Assembly: GCA_902541695.1 (NCBI GenBank)
Contig: CACBRT010000009.1
Location: 1-40,287, forward strand
Length of the DNA: 40,287 nt
Reading direction: 5' to 3'
Source: an uncultured Alphaproteobacteria bacterium
Lineage (GTDB): Bacteria > Pseudomonadota > Alphaproteobacteria > Rhodobacterales > Rhodobacteraceae
A program made the translations under genes and the position numbers. Position 1 is the stretch's first letter. The number at the start of each line of letters is the position of its first letter. Of this stretch, positions 9,201 to 17,426 are shown piece by piece. A model generated the notes under the pieces. That model searched no databases, was not told the DNA's origin, and worked only from the letters and a program-made list of their open reading frames with translations.

Positions 9201-9381
9201 AAAAATTATATCTTAAACATTGTATTCAGTGAAATAATTACGACTTATATATCAATTATATTAATAATTTATTAAATGAAATTGTAAATAAAATAGTTGC
9301 TATTTTATGAAACAAGAGCACATTAGACTTAATGTTATATAAATTGATACTTCAGCTAGTTACAAATAAATTCTTAAAGTT

Positions 9382-10467
9382 TTAAGTGGTGAAATTTACG
9401 TCTAAATAATCTTTTTTTAATTCAGATAATTCCAAAAAAATTACTGCAAATCTTAAAGGAATATCACTATTATTTTTACAACCTATGTCTAGCACTTTAT
9501 GGAATTCAATAGCATTATTAGGTATTTTTATTTCTGGAACAGTTTCACCTGGATGAATTTTGTAAGTAACTCTTTTAATCTTCCTTTTTTTTCTTTCTTT
9601 TTCTAAACCCTTTTTATCAATGTATAATTTTAAATAGTTGGATAAATAATATGGAGCAAAATTAATACTTGTTGTTAATTCCAGTAATCTTAAATAAAGG
9701 TCTCCTGGACTTCTGAGAAAAAATTCTATCACATAGATATCCTTGTTTTGAATAATAAATTGAATAGAAAAAGTTGAAACGACATCACTGAAAGAGTTAA
9801 ATAATTTGTCAATAACTCTATTTAGCTTATTATTTAAATCACTACTGAGGTTAACTACAAAACTTTCATCAACACTAAATTTGTGTTTGTTACAATATTC
9901 TATGACAATTAATTTCTTAAGCTGATTAATTTTGTTTTTATAAACAAAACAACTATATAGTTGACCATATATGAATTCTTGAATTATATATTTTCCGTTA
10001 CTAGAAGCGTTAGAAGCATAAGAAATAGCTTCTTTTAAATTTTGTATATTTCTAACAATTTTAATTCCTTGACCACTGTAAGAAATATCTGGCTTCACTA
10101 TAACAGGAAATTTACAATTACTAATTGAATATACTTCAGGATGTTTAATTTTTTGATTTTTACAAAATTTCCAAAATTCTATTTTTCTGATTAGATTGTG
10201 AAAATTTTTTTTTTTTATCTTACTAAATGTTTCAAGCGAAACATCATTACAACCAGGAACATAAAAATTGATTTTCTCTTCCTTAAGTAATTGCTTTACC
10301 TTTGCAAGGTTTGAATAATTTACAAAGAAATGTCTATATTTATTATTTTTTGAATAAAAAGCATCTTTATTATCACCAATTGTAAATACCTCAAAGTTGA
10401 TAGTCAAGAATTCATACAGTGGTTGAATTGCAAAACTACTATCTATGATCAAAACTTTGTTTTTCAT
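9382..10467 (-). CDS. ATP-grasp family ligase
   Basis: A 361-residue protein of the carbamoyl-phosphate synthase-like ATP-grasp superfamily. A pre-ATP-grasp Rossmann domain (1-100) opens with KVLIIDSS. PVIVKPDISYSGQGI (121-135) is the ATP-binding lysine strand and flexible glycine loop, IIQEFIYG (161-168) gives the adenine contact, and VIEFFLRSPGD (246-256) supplies the metal-binding acidic residues. Such enzymes join a carboxylate to an amine through an acylphosphate. With sugar- and metabolite-modifying enzymes around it, linking an amino acid to a glycan or small carrier is possible, but the substrates are unknown. It is 181 bases upstream of the glycosyltransferase on the same strand. Confidence 0.8.
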   Translation of the reverse strand: MKNKVLIIDSSFAIQPLYEFLTINFEVFTIGDNKDAFYSKNNKYRHFFVNYSNLAKVKQLLKEEKINFYVPGCNDVSLETFSKIKKKNFHNLIRKIEFWKFCKNQKIKHPEVYSISNCKFPVIVKPDISYSGQGIKIVRNIQNLKEAISYASNASSNGKYIIQEFIYGQLYSCFVYKNKINQLKKLIVIEYCNKHKFSVDESFVVNLSSDLNNKLNRVIDKLFNSFSDVVSTFSIQFIIQNKDIYVIEFFLRSPGDLYLRLLELTTSINFAPYYLSNYLKLYIDKKGLEKERKKRKIKRVTYKIHPGETVPEIKIPNNAIEFHKVLDIGCKNNSDIPLRFAVIFLELSELKKDYLDVNFTT

Positions 10468-10830
10468 ATCTTGATAAAATTAATCAATTATTTTTTTAAA
10501 CATTAAAATACCATATAATTATTACAAATGTCCTTAAATTTGATAATAAATATTACTTTTAAAAAATAACTCAATTTTAAAAGTTTTTTTTAAAAAAAGA
10601 TTATAGGATTTTTTAAAGTTTTTTAAATATTTTTTTTAAAGACCTTGTTTTGTAAAAAGCGGTTTAAAATAAATATTCTTAATTAAAAAGTTTTTCCAAG
10701 GATATATAAGATATTATAGTGTTAATATACATTTAATAATTTTAAATATGCTTATTTGATCATTACCTTATCGATCATTTTTAGCTTTATATATATCGTT
10801 AAGTATAAGTCAGTTTAATTACTGCGTTAC
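10468..10830. other. 363-base AT-rich intergenic stretch
   Basis: No open frame with protein character. Around 10560-10640 runs of A and T alternate, giving many weak self-complementary pairings. TGATCATTACCTTATCGATCA near 10756 is a short imperfect inverted repeat. It separates two leftward genes and probably holds the promoter of the ATP-grasp gene and the end of the FkbM transcript. Confidence 0.4.
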
Positions 10831-11661
10831 TTAGAGATTATTTTTGTTATGTGGTATTAAGTGCAGAAAACGCATTAGACAAGGACGTTGTTCTGACGTT
10901 AATAGCAATCTATTATCATCAGTATAACTTCTTAGCAAAGGTATTTTTTCTGTGCACCTTACAACTCTTGCAATAGGTTTAATTTCAAAATGTTCAAATA
11001 AGTTCAATAACAAAGTCTTATATCTAGAAGAGAAATTATCTACCCAATTGTGAATTTCAATAATAATCTCAAATTCTTTTAGCATTGAAATTACATTTGG
11101 TTTCAGCAAAGCAAACTCAGATCCTTCAATATCAATTAGAACAAGAGATTTAGTATTCATTTTTGAAGTAATTTTGGCAATCGATGTCTCATTAGCTTCA
11201 CCATAAATTTCAAGCTCTCCTATACTTTTGTTGGAGAGCCAATTTTTTCTTATTGCTACTTGACCTTTATGTGAAACTTCAAAGCATATGGACTTTTTCG
11301 CTAATTTTGAATGCAACATACCCACCGCATAATACCCATCAGCAGCTCCAATATCTAAAAATGTGTCAAAAGGGCTTTTATCCATAAGTAAATTAAGTAT
11401 TTCTTTTTCATACAAACCCAAACATTGAGATCCAAGATCACTTTTTCCCCACCAAGTATTTTTATTTAGTTTTAATCCTTTAAATAAGCCAGCGCATACT
11501 CTTCCTTTACATAGATCATAAGTTTCAAGAGATATTCTTTGTAATCTTTGTGCTACAGTTTCATCTCTCCAAACCTGACAAGTCTCTTTATCAACTAATT
11601 TCTGTCGCTCAAGCATTGGCTTGAAATATTCCATTTCGTTTTGAATTAATTCCTCAATCAT
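10831..11661 (-). CDS. FkbM family SAM-dependent methyltransferase
   Basis: A 276-residue class I methyltransferase. FLDIGAADGYYAVG (101-114) is a clear SAM-binding loop, and LVLIDIEGSE (173-182) is the FkbM strand-4 motif. The first 70 residues are helical and charged, and the next section has a Trp-rich turn that may hold the acceptor. Its start codon overlaps the end of the radical SAM gene by 8 bases, so the two are translated from one message and probably work on the same molecule. FkbM enzymes usually O-methylate hydroxyls, so a product of the radical SAM step could be the acceptor. Confidence 0.85.
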   Translation of the reverse strand: MIEELIQNEMEYFKPMLERQKLVDKETCQVWRDETVAQRLQRISLETYDLCKGRVCAGLFKGLKLNKNTWWGKSDLGSQCLGLYEKEILNLLMDKSPFDTFLDIGAADGYYAVGMLHSKLAKKSICFEVSHKGQVAIRKNWLSNKSIGELEIYGEANETSIAKITSKMNTKSLVLIDIEGSEFALLKPNVISMLKEFEIIIEIHNWVDNFSSRYKTLLLNLFEHFEIKPIARVVRCTEKIPLLRSYTDDNRLLLTSEQRPCLMRFLHLIPHNKNNL

Positions 11662-12646
11662 TTTGATATTTCTCAGCTTGTCTTAAAAGAATCTCTCTTT
11701 CTTTTTTATCCGCTTTTTTTGAACTATAGTCTATTGCATTACAGTACTTACATATTCCAGTTTTTTTCCCAAAACCAAATATTGATTGACGAAACTTACT
11801 CAAATTTCGTGAAGTGTAAGCGTCAAAAATAGTGGTATTATTTAAATTGGCTATTTTAGATGATTTAGTATTCTTGTCATAAAAACTCTCACAGCAGGGT
11901 TGAACAGTACCATCAAAAAAAATAGTAAACTCCCTAAAAGGTTTTATGCATGGCAATTCTCTTACCAATTTTTCTTTTCCATAATTTTTTATTGTACCTG
12001 CTCGATCTGTACCTAAAATTCTCCAATTTGGCCATTGAACTTTAAGTCGTAAACCACCTGTTTGAAAGTCTATATACCCGTCATTTATATCAAAATCACT
12101 ATGCGTAATTGATACATTTTTTTCAATTATTTTCTTTATACGCCTCTTGAGAGTAGACGGGGTGTCAGATTTAAATGGCTGAGGGTGTAAAGTAACACAT
12201 ATATAATTTAACCCAGCATTGCTTAATGAAATCAATCTATCCCTTCTTAGACTGTCCCCATTTGAATTGAGAGACAAGGTAACCCAAGGTAGGTTTTTGC
12301 GAAGAATCTCTATTTTGTGTTCAAGTCTTTTATCAAGTAGAGGTTCATTATAACCATTTAAAGATATTCTATTTTCATATCGAATTTCAGCTAACTCAGT
12401 TGCTATTTTTTTTAATAATTTAATTTCCATAAAAATTTGATCAATCTGCCTGTTGCTTTCAGAAACAGGACAATAATCACATTTACGATTGCAATAATAG
12501 CTTGTTTCAAGATTAATAATTTCTACAGCAGACTTAAAACAAGCTTTTTTTGTATCATCATCCAAATTTCCTGACAACAAATTCAAGATCGTTTCCTTTG
12601 AACCCTTTATCAAAAGGTTCATATAATTCATTTGTAGATTTGCCAA
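11654..12646 (-). CDS. radical SAM/SPASM-type enzyme
   Basis: A 330-residue radical SAM protein. Cys52-x3-Cys56-x2-Cys59 (YYCNRKCDYCP) binds the [4Fe-4S] cluster that cleaves S-adenosylmethionine. It is followed by a barrel with NGYNEPLLD, the usual second-strand region. The C-terminus has SPASM-like cysteines: a Cys before PFREF, TVQPCCESF, and GICKYC near 300, suggesting one auxiliary cluster. Members mature peptides, cross-link residues or modify sugars and aminoglycosides. No precursor-peptide gene is evident. The frame begins with TTG at 12646 behind AAGAAG; an ATG five codons in (12631) has no ribosome site. It overlaps the FkbM gene downstream. Confidence 0.85.
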   Translation of the reverse strand: MANLQMNYMNLLIKGSKETILNLLSGNLDDDTKKACFKSAVEIINLETSYYCNRKCDYCPVSESNRQIDQIFMEIKLLKKIATELAEIRYENRISLNGYNEPLLDKRLEHKIEILRKNLPWVTLSLNSNGDSLRRDRLISLSNAGLNYICVTLHPQPFKSDTPSTLKRRIKKIIEKNVSITHSDFDINDGYIDFQTGGLRLKVQWPNWRILGTDRAGTIKNYGKEKLVRELPCIKPFREFTIFFDGTVQPCCESFYDKNTKSSKIANLNNTTIFDAYTSRNLSKFRQSIFGFGKKTGICKYCNAIDYSSKKADKKEREILLRQAEKYQND

Positions 12647-13179
12647 TTTACACTTCTTTTGTTCAATGCATCATTATCAATTACTCAGTAAATACTAATT
12701 TAAGTCAACTTTCTTTTGAGGAACTGTAGGAAAAAGAAATAAGTAAATCAATATTTAATTAAAATTTAAAAAATATTAACATTTTATTAAATAAAATCAG
12801 TTACTTAAAATAATCTATTATGAAATAAGTCTGGAGAATTTTAATTTGATATAATCCTAGATTTTAATTATTTTCTTTCAAATCAATAAAAGTTCTTCAA
12901 AGCACAAAACAAATAAAGTATTTCTTTTTTTATACCAATAAAATTTATTTTGAAGTCGTTTTTCTTTTACAGTTATTTGTAATCAAGATAAATCCTTAAA
13001 TGATCCATATTAAATTTTTCTAAGATATATACTCAAAATCATAAAAAAATTGTATCGTCACGATATGAAATCAATTATGGTAGTAAAAACAATTTTTCAT
13101 ATTTATAATATGTCAGAAAAATGGATTATTTTGAAAAATTATATTTTAATGGGATTAATTCTTAGATAAATATTTTGGT
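12647..13179. other. 533-base AT-rich intergenic stretch
   Basis: Apart from the candidate promoter at 12680-12708 I see no gene, tRNA or strong terminator. Short frames occur on both strands but none has a ribosome site or protein-like composition. This is the longest gap between genes in the accessory half apart from the left end. Confidence 0.5.
12680..12708 (-). promoter_or_regulatory. candidate promoter of the radical SAM/FkbM pair
   Basis: On the minus strand TTGACT (12708-12703) and AGTAAT (12685-12680) are exactly 17 bases apart. The start point would fall at about 12673, roughly 27 bases before the TTG start. The -35 matches five of six consensus bases and the -10 four. Confidence 0.45.
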
Positions 13180-14082
13180 TTAAAAGTTTTTTTTGGAAGA
13201 AAAAAGAAATTCAAACAAAGATTGTGAGTTAACAAGCCCTTTATTTTTTAACAAATTATGGAGCTTAGGTAGTTTATAATAAGGGATTACTGGTGAAAAA
13301 TGATGCTCAGCATGATAATTCATATTAGCATACAGAAATCTTAACCAAATAGGAAGCTCGAGAGTCCGAGAGAACTTTAGGGGACCTCTATCTTTAAATT
13401 TATCTAAACCGTGATGTTGAGCTTTTGCTAAGATTTTTACTGCCAATGAGTTACTGAATGGAGCTATCAACAATAAAAGTGTAACAGTAATATTTTGAGT
13501 AATAGTATAAAAAAAAGCATAAACAAAGATGTTTAATAATAAAGTTATTCGAGCGGAGAATTTGTATTTATTGTTCAAACTTACAAAATTAGGGTAAAAC
13601 CCCAAAGAGTTTATAAGCGTATAGTATATTCTACGAAAAAGTGCCCGAATATCTATAAGTATATAACCAATAATATCCCAAATAGACCAACGTGTCTCAG
13701 ACTCTGCTTCAGTATCTTCTACTGAAAAAATAGATCTATGGTGTAATAAATGGGTATCACGAAACATAGCACCGTTATTCCAGGTCAGAGCTGAGCAAAT
13801 AAAATATAATACTTCATTGGCTTTTTTTGATGAAAAAATTCGACCGTGAAGTGCCTCATGACCTAATCCAACATAGCCCCAAAATTGGAACTGAAATGAA
13901 TATAGATACCAAAAAAAAAGCATCAAAAGGTAATCAAATTGTGAACTTTGAAGCATTATCCAAACAAGTAGGATATTAAGAAATAGTCTTTTTAAAAGGT
14001 CTGAGAGTGCTACAGCATTGTTAAGTGACTTTAATCTTTGAAATTCTTCTATAGTTATAATATCAGTAAGGCTTAATGTCAT
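13180..14082 (-). CDS. membrane fatty acid desaturase/hydroxylase-type di-iron protein
   Basis: A 300-residue integral membrane protein with the three histidine clusters of the desaturase superfamily: GHEALHG (His75, His79), DTHLLHH (His111, His114, His115) and YHAEHHF (His257, His260, His261). Together with AQHHG (221-225) these can bind the di-iron centre that uses oxygen to desaturate or hydroxylate a lipid. Hydrophobic segments lie at about 33-72, 91-100 and 181-215. The substrate may be a fatty acid, a lipid-linked intermediate or a carotenoid-like compound. Its start is 5 bases after the stop of a class I methyltransferase, so the two are co-transcribed, which is unusual for housekeeping desaturases and points to a dedicated lipid or product pathway. 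Confidence 0.85.
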   Translation of the reverse strand: MTLSLTDIITIEEFQRLKSLNNAVALSDLLKRLFLNILLVWIMLQSSQFDYLLMLFFWYLYSFQFQFWGYVGLGHEALHGRIFSSKKANEVLYFICSALTWNNGAMFRDTHLLHHRSIFSVEDTEAESETRWSIWDIIGYILIDIRALFRRIYYTLINSLGFYPNFVSLNNKYKFSARITLLLNIFVYAFFYTITQNITVTLLLLIAPFSNSLAVKILAKAQHHGLDKFKDRGPLKFSRTLELPIWLRFLYANMNYHAEHHFSPVIPYYKLPKLHNLLKNKGLVNSQSLFEFLFSSKKNF

Positions 14083-14087
14083 ACTTT

Positions 14088-14798
14088 TTAATCCTTAAAA
14101 TTTGTTATGAATTCAAAAGCACATAAGGACCCCTTTACATAAAAAATGTGATGATTTTTTTCATGTTTAAGAAATTTTGTTACGTCCGTATGAATTTTTG
14201 AACTATAGTCATGCCAAATTATAACTCCATCTCTTATTATAGATCGAGCATTAGATGTATCTTTTTTAATAATATTCATTTCATGCCCTCCATCAATAAA
14301 TATAAAGTCTGCAACACCAAACTTCTCTAAAAAGTTGATTTGTGTAGAGTCAGATTTTACCAAATTTACCCGTTCCCGCTCTTTATCATTTAGATTTTGG
14401 AGATAAACCTCACCTTTAATATCTTGTTGGTAACGCAAAAAATTATCATTTGCTTTGTGATCAATTTCAATAAGATTTATATCATACTTAAATTCTTTAA
14501 GATTATTTGATTTTGGAAGATCTATACTTATAATTTCGGCCTCTGTATTCATTGAAAGAAGAGCAGTTGTAAATCCTAAAAATGTTCCAACCTCTATAAT
14601 TTTTTTAGGAGATACAATTTGGACTAATGCCAGTAAAACTATTTGATCCACAAGTGTGATGCTTCCCATTTCAACTGGTGGAAACATGGTTCTAAAATTT
14701 GGATTATTATTAATTTCTTGCCTAACCTCAAGTAGTTGCCTAAGTTTTATCTCATTAATACCTTTTTGAGATTTATTAATTAATTCATTTACTTTCAT
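14088..14798 (-). CDS. class I SAM-dependent methyltransferase (Methyltransf_24-like)
   Basis: A 236-residue cytosolic methyltransferase. EVGTFLGFTT at 69-78 is the SAM loop, IISIDLP follows as the acidic strand-2 motif, and FIDGGHE at 167-173 is the metal/catalytic motif seen in O-methyltransferases related to the CmcI and catechol families. The C-terminal HDYSS segment fits the same group. It is the first gene of a pair with the membrane desaturase (5-base gap). The acceptor is unknown. A hydroxyl on a lipid or sugar is the likeliest target. Confidence 0.75.
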   Translation of the reverse strand: MKVNELINKSQKGINEIKLRQLLEVRQEINNNPNFRTMFPPVEMGSITLVDQIVLLALVQIVSPKKIIEVGTFLGFTTALLSMNTEAEIISIDLPKSNNLKEFKYDINLIEIDHKANDNFLRYQQDIKGEVYLQNLNDKERERVNLVKSDSTQINFLEKFGVADFIFIDGGHEMNIIKKDTSNARSIIRDGVIIWHDYSSKIHTDVTKFLKHEKNHHIFYVKGSLCAFEFITNFKD

Positions 14799-15204
14799 TT
14801 TGTCCTACTTTAATAAATTAAAAATTAGTTTATTACAATTAAATCATATATTTAAATAAAGTTTTTAATTCTTAATGTTCTTGAGTAAGTAATATGATTA
14901 AATTAAATCCTTTCATCCTCTAATTAATAGCTTCCATTTGTGATTTTAGGTAGTCATAAAATTTATTTATTCCAATTAATATGTTATTAGAGCCATTTAA
15001 TAGCTTTCTTTTGTATTTTAACATTTTTTTTATTTATAAAAATACATAAACTTATTTCAAATTTCTTAAATTTTATTGCAAAATCCTTAGCTTTCATACT
15101 GCAAAATATATAATGTGTGAGCTATAGCCCATGCTAACGACAAGCTACGGTTTTTGGGGTGCCCTTAAGGATATGTCTCAGGGTGGGTGTTATGATTGTT
15201 ATGT
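14799..15204. other. 406-base gap with a GC-richer island-edge segment
   Basis: The first 310 bases (14799-15110) are ordinary AT-rich DNA without a visible gene. From about 15115 to 15204 the sequence becomes clearly GC-richer. TGAGCTATAGCCC at 15118-15130 matches 12 of 13 bases of the tRNA-Ala 5' region at 16108-16120. This change in composition lies just downstream of the broken recombinase/Sel1 gene and probably marks the other edge of a small inserted segment. Confidence 0.4.
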
Positions 15205-15214
15205 TCAACACCCT
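15184..15214. repeat. 7-bp inverted repeat after the Sel1 remnant
   Basis: GGGTGTT (15185-15191) pairs with AACACCC (15207-15213) around a 15-base loop. It overlaps the stop codon of the broken Sel1 gene on the minus strand. No T-tract follows on that strand, so a classical intrinsic terminator is not supported; it could slow polymerase or protect a 3' end. Confidence 0.35.
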
Positions 15215-15982
15215 TTATAGTTCTTCTTTAGACACTCTCTTGCTAGTCCTTGTGCTTCTTGAATTTGGGAAGGGGTCATCTCTTTATTTAAGGCTTCTAA
15301 CATTCCTTTAGAATTATCAAATCCATTTGATGAGGCTATGCTTGCCCACATGTGTGTAATAAACTTTATTAATTTTAACACCTTGCCCATTGTAGTATAG
15401 GAAAGCCATATTGTGTTGGGCTTGTAGGCTTCCTTGTTCAGCAGCTAAAGTAAACCATTTTACAGCTTCTTGATAATCTTGAGGTACACCTCTTCCAATA
15501 TAGCACATAATACCTAGATCATATTCGGCGTATATATAACCTCCCTCAGCAAGAGGCTTCCACTCCTTCAATTCAGTGGTATAATCACCTTTATTATAGG
15601 CTTTTATACCCTTTTGAAAGTCACCACTCCAACCCATACTAAAGCTTCCTAGATCATCATAAATAGCAAATAATAATTCTAATAGTTTTTCTGCACTTGA
15701 TATTAAAAGGTCTATTTCATAGTACTTAGCCATTATCTCATCTATTAATTCTTCTCCTTTTTCACCTTGAGAAACTACTACTGCTTCAGCCCTTGTTGAT
15801 ACTTTTCTTAAAGAACCACTACTTCTTTTGATCTGTCTTTTACCACTGAAAAACTTTCGCAACTCTACAGGTATAGAAACTAGTATATAGTATCTTCCAC
15901 CTTTAAAATCTGGCTTTATTATATTGATAAAGGGTTTTATCAAAAGTGTATCTCCAAAACTGAGTACACTATTTGAGTACAC
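15205..15982 (-). pseudogene. chimera: tyrosine recombinase N-terminus fused to a Sel1-repeat protein, frameshifted
   Basis: The first frame (15982 to 15317, GTG start) gives 221 residues. Positions 29-90, with GRYYILVSIPVELRKFF, KRQIKRSSGS and an alanine/charged helix, match the N-terminal domain (DUF6538-like) of phage-type tyrosine recombinases. From about 117 it switches to a Sel1-repeat protein: DFQKGIKAYNKGDY, EWKPLAEGG, GRGVPQDYQEAVKWF and AAEQG. At Tyr208 the frame is lost. Deleting one A in the AA at 15358-15359 restores VYTHMWASIASSNG and the family's usual ending MTPSQIQEAQGLAREC...NYKGC, which ends at 15205. So two fusion or decay events are visible: loss of the integrase catalytic domain and of the Sel1 signal peptide, then a +1 frameshift. 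It lies 63 bases from the tRNA-Ala 3' end, the usual spot for such integrases. Confidence 0.75.
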
Positions 15983-15983
15983 T
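15961..15983. repeat. 10-bp direct repeat, 13-base period, between tRNA-Ala and recombinase remnant
   Basis: TGAGTACACT occurs at 15961-15970 and again at 15974-15983, separated by ATT. It covers the 5' end of the recombinase remnant. Tandem short repeats here resemble integrase arm-type binding sites, but the sites cannot be assigned to a protein by eye. Confidence 0.5.
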
Positions 15984-16045
15984 GTTTAGTTGATACTACA
16001 CTTAAAATGCTTTATTTTTAAGAATATAAGGAGAAATGTAAAGAT

Positions 16046-16121
<76 letters not shown>

Positions 16122-16175
16122 TAAAATGAATAATTTAAAACAAAAAATAAATAAAAAAAACACTAATTTTAATTC

Positions 16176-16529
16176 TTAACTCTCGTCATCATCCTTTGCA
16201 ACGTCAGGAATAACACCTATTGGGGTTGAATCTTCCTCCTCTTCTAATAATTCATCTTCAATATCTACATTAGCATTAGCTTCTTCTTCAAGGTCTTCAT
16301 CAAGAATTATATCATCTGCTTCTATTCCATCAATTTCTGTTGATGTACTTTCTGGTGTCTGCTTTTTAGAAGTCGTGTCTTTAGTATTTTTCTTAAATAC
16401 TTCCAAAATAGACTCTAAGCTAAAAGTATGTCCGCAGTTTGGGCATAATAAGGGGTCTTTTTTTAAGTCATAAAATCGAGTATCACATTTTGGGCATGTA
16501 CGTTTTTTCCCCCAGTGTTCTTTAGCCAT
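16176..16529 (-). CDS. TIGR02300 (FYDLN acid) family protein
   Basis: A 117-residue protein made of a zinc-ribbon head and an acidic tail. Cys12-x2-Cys15 and Cys29-x2-Cys32 should bind zinc, and WGKKRTCPKC then TRFYDLKKDP is the TIGR02300 signature (here FYDLK instead of the eponymous FYDLN). Residues 70-117 are almost all Glu/Asp, probably disordered. The family is found almost only in alphaproteobacteria, often next to a tRNA-Ala, as here, and has no established function. It starts with ATG behind GGAAG. Confidence 0.85.
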   Translation of the reverse strand: MAKEHWGKKRTCPKCDTRFYDLKKDPLLCPNCGHTFSLESILEVFKKNTKDTTSKKQTPESTSTEIDGIEADDIILDEDLEEEANANVDIEDELLEEEEDSTPIGVIPDVAKDDDES

Positions 16530-16693
16530 TTATCTTCCTTCTTATTTTTAAATTAATAATGATCTGCCATAAGTATAGTGAGTTGTCAAAAGCTTAATAT
16601 AGATTTTCAATAAATTTTATTTTTTGTATTATTTATTAAGAAAAATTAATATAAAATTTATAAAGTATTTACTAACTTAAGAAAATTTTAAAA

Positions 16694-17383
16694 ATGACTT
16701 TTTACAGTTCAGAATTTAATAGAGATATACACATAAACAAAAAAAATAATATTTACAGGCTTTCTTTGAAAATTTGTAATATAACCTCAAAGATAACTAT
16801 AAATTCACCAGTTTATTTATCAAATTCTGAGATATATATTTTTTTTATTGAAAATTCTGGATGGATCAAAGAACAACTAAAGCATTGTGTAGTTACCGAA
16901 ATAGTACAAGAAGGTTCATTTTTACCAATTGAAGGTAATTATCGCGAGATAATTTTAAGTAAAAAAATTTCAAATATATCACTTTGTAATCCAAAAAAAA
17001 TTTTTCTGCCATCAGTATATAAAAATGTTGGATTAGAACTTAAGAATTTTTTGATTGAGCACTCCAAAAAAATGATGATTCCTATTTTAAAACAAAAGGC
17101 AAACTTAATTCAAAAAAAAATTTCAAAAATAAGTTTTAAAGATACAAAGTCGAGATGGGGCTCTTGTACTTCCAATAGATCTATTATGATTAACTGGCGA
17201 CTTATTATGGCGCCCCCTTCAGTCTATAAATATGTATTAATTCATGAATTATCACATTTGGTTCATATGAATCACAGTTCAAAATTTTGGAAACTTGTAT
17301 GGGAATTACACCCAAATTACTTAAATGATAAAAAATGGTTAAAAATCTATGGTAAGGAAATAAGAAAATACGTTTTTAATTAA
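16694..17383 (+). CDS. YgjP-like metallopeptidase-domain protein
   Basis: A 229-residue protein of the YgjP/DUF45 family. SRWGSC (153-158) and the zinc motif HELSH (184-188), followed by HMNHSSKFW with His194, are diagnostic. The family is annotated as SprT-like/M48-type zinc hydrolase, and E. coli YgjP has been described as a UTP pyrophosphatase, so the true reaction is unsettled. No signal peptide is visible, so it should be cytosolic. It runs in the same direction as the GntR gene, 43 bases upstream of it. No good ribosome site precedes the ATG. Confidence 0.85.
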   Translation: MTFYSSEFNRDIHINKKNNIYRLSLKICNITSKITINSPVYLSNSEIYIFFIENSGWIKEQLKHCVVTEIVQEGSFLPIEGNYREIILSKKISNISLCNPKKIFLPSVYKNVGLELKNFLIEHSKKMMIPILKQKANLIQKKISKISFKDTKSRWGSCTSNRSIMINWRLIMAPPSVYKYVLIHELSHLVHMNHSSKFWKLVWELHPNYLNDKKWLKIYGKEIRKYVFN

Positions 17384-17391
17384 ATATTTGA

Positions 17392-17426
17392 TTGACATTT
17401 TTTATTTTTTGTGATCACAAAATCTA
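17392..17426 (+). promoter_or_regulatory. gntR promoter with perfect 16-bp operator palindrome
   Basis: TTGACA at 17392-17397 is a perfect -35. TTTTGTGATCACAAAA (17407-17422) is a perfect 16-bp palindrome lying where the -10 would be and ending 4 bases before the ATG at 17427. No Shine-Dalgarno fits in between, so a leaderless message is likely. The same GTGATCAC core occurs twice upstream of sucC. Position and symmetry are what a GntR-family protein repressing its own gene would use. Confidence 0.7.

Noticed and set aside
10756-10777. TGATC/GATCA repeat as a further GntR operator
   Set aside because: It lacks the GTGATCAC core and is not next to a related gene.
710-14798. Classical antibiotic gene cluster
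   Set aside because: No polyketide, non-ribosomal peptide or terpene core enzyme and no precursor peptide is visible; surface-glycan or lipid tailoring fits better.
15184-15214. Intrinsic terminator after the Sel1 remnant
   Set aside because: The stem has seven pairs but a 15-base loop and no T-run on the minus strand.
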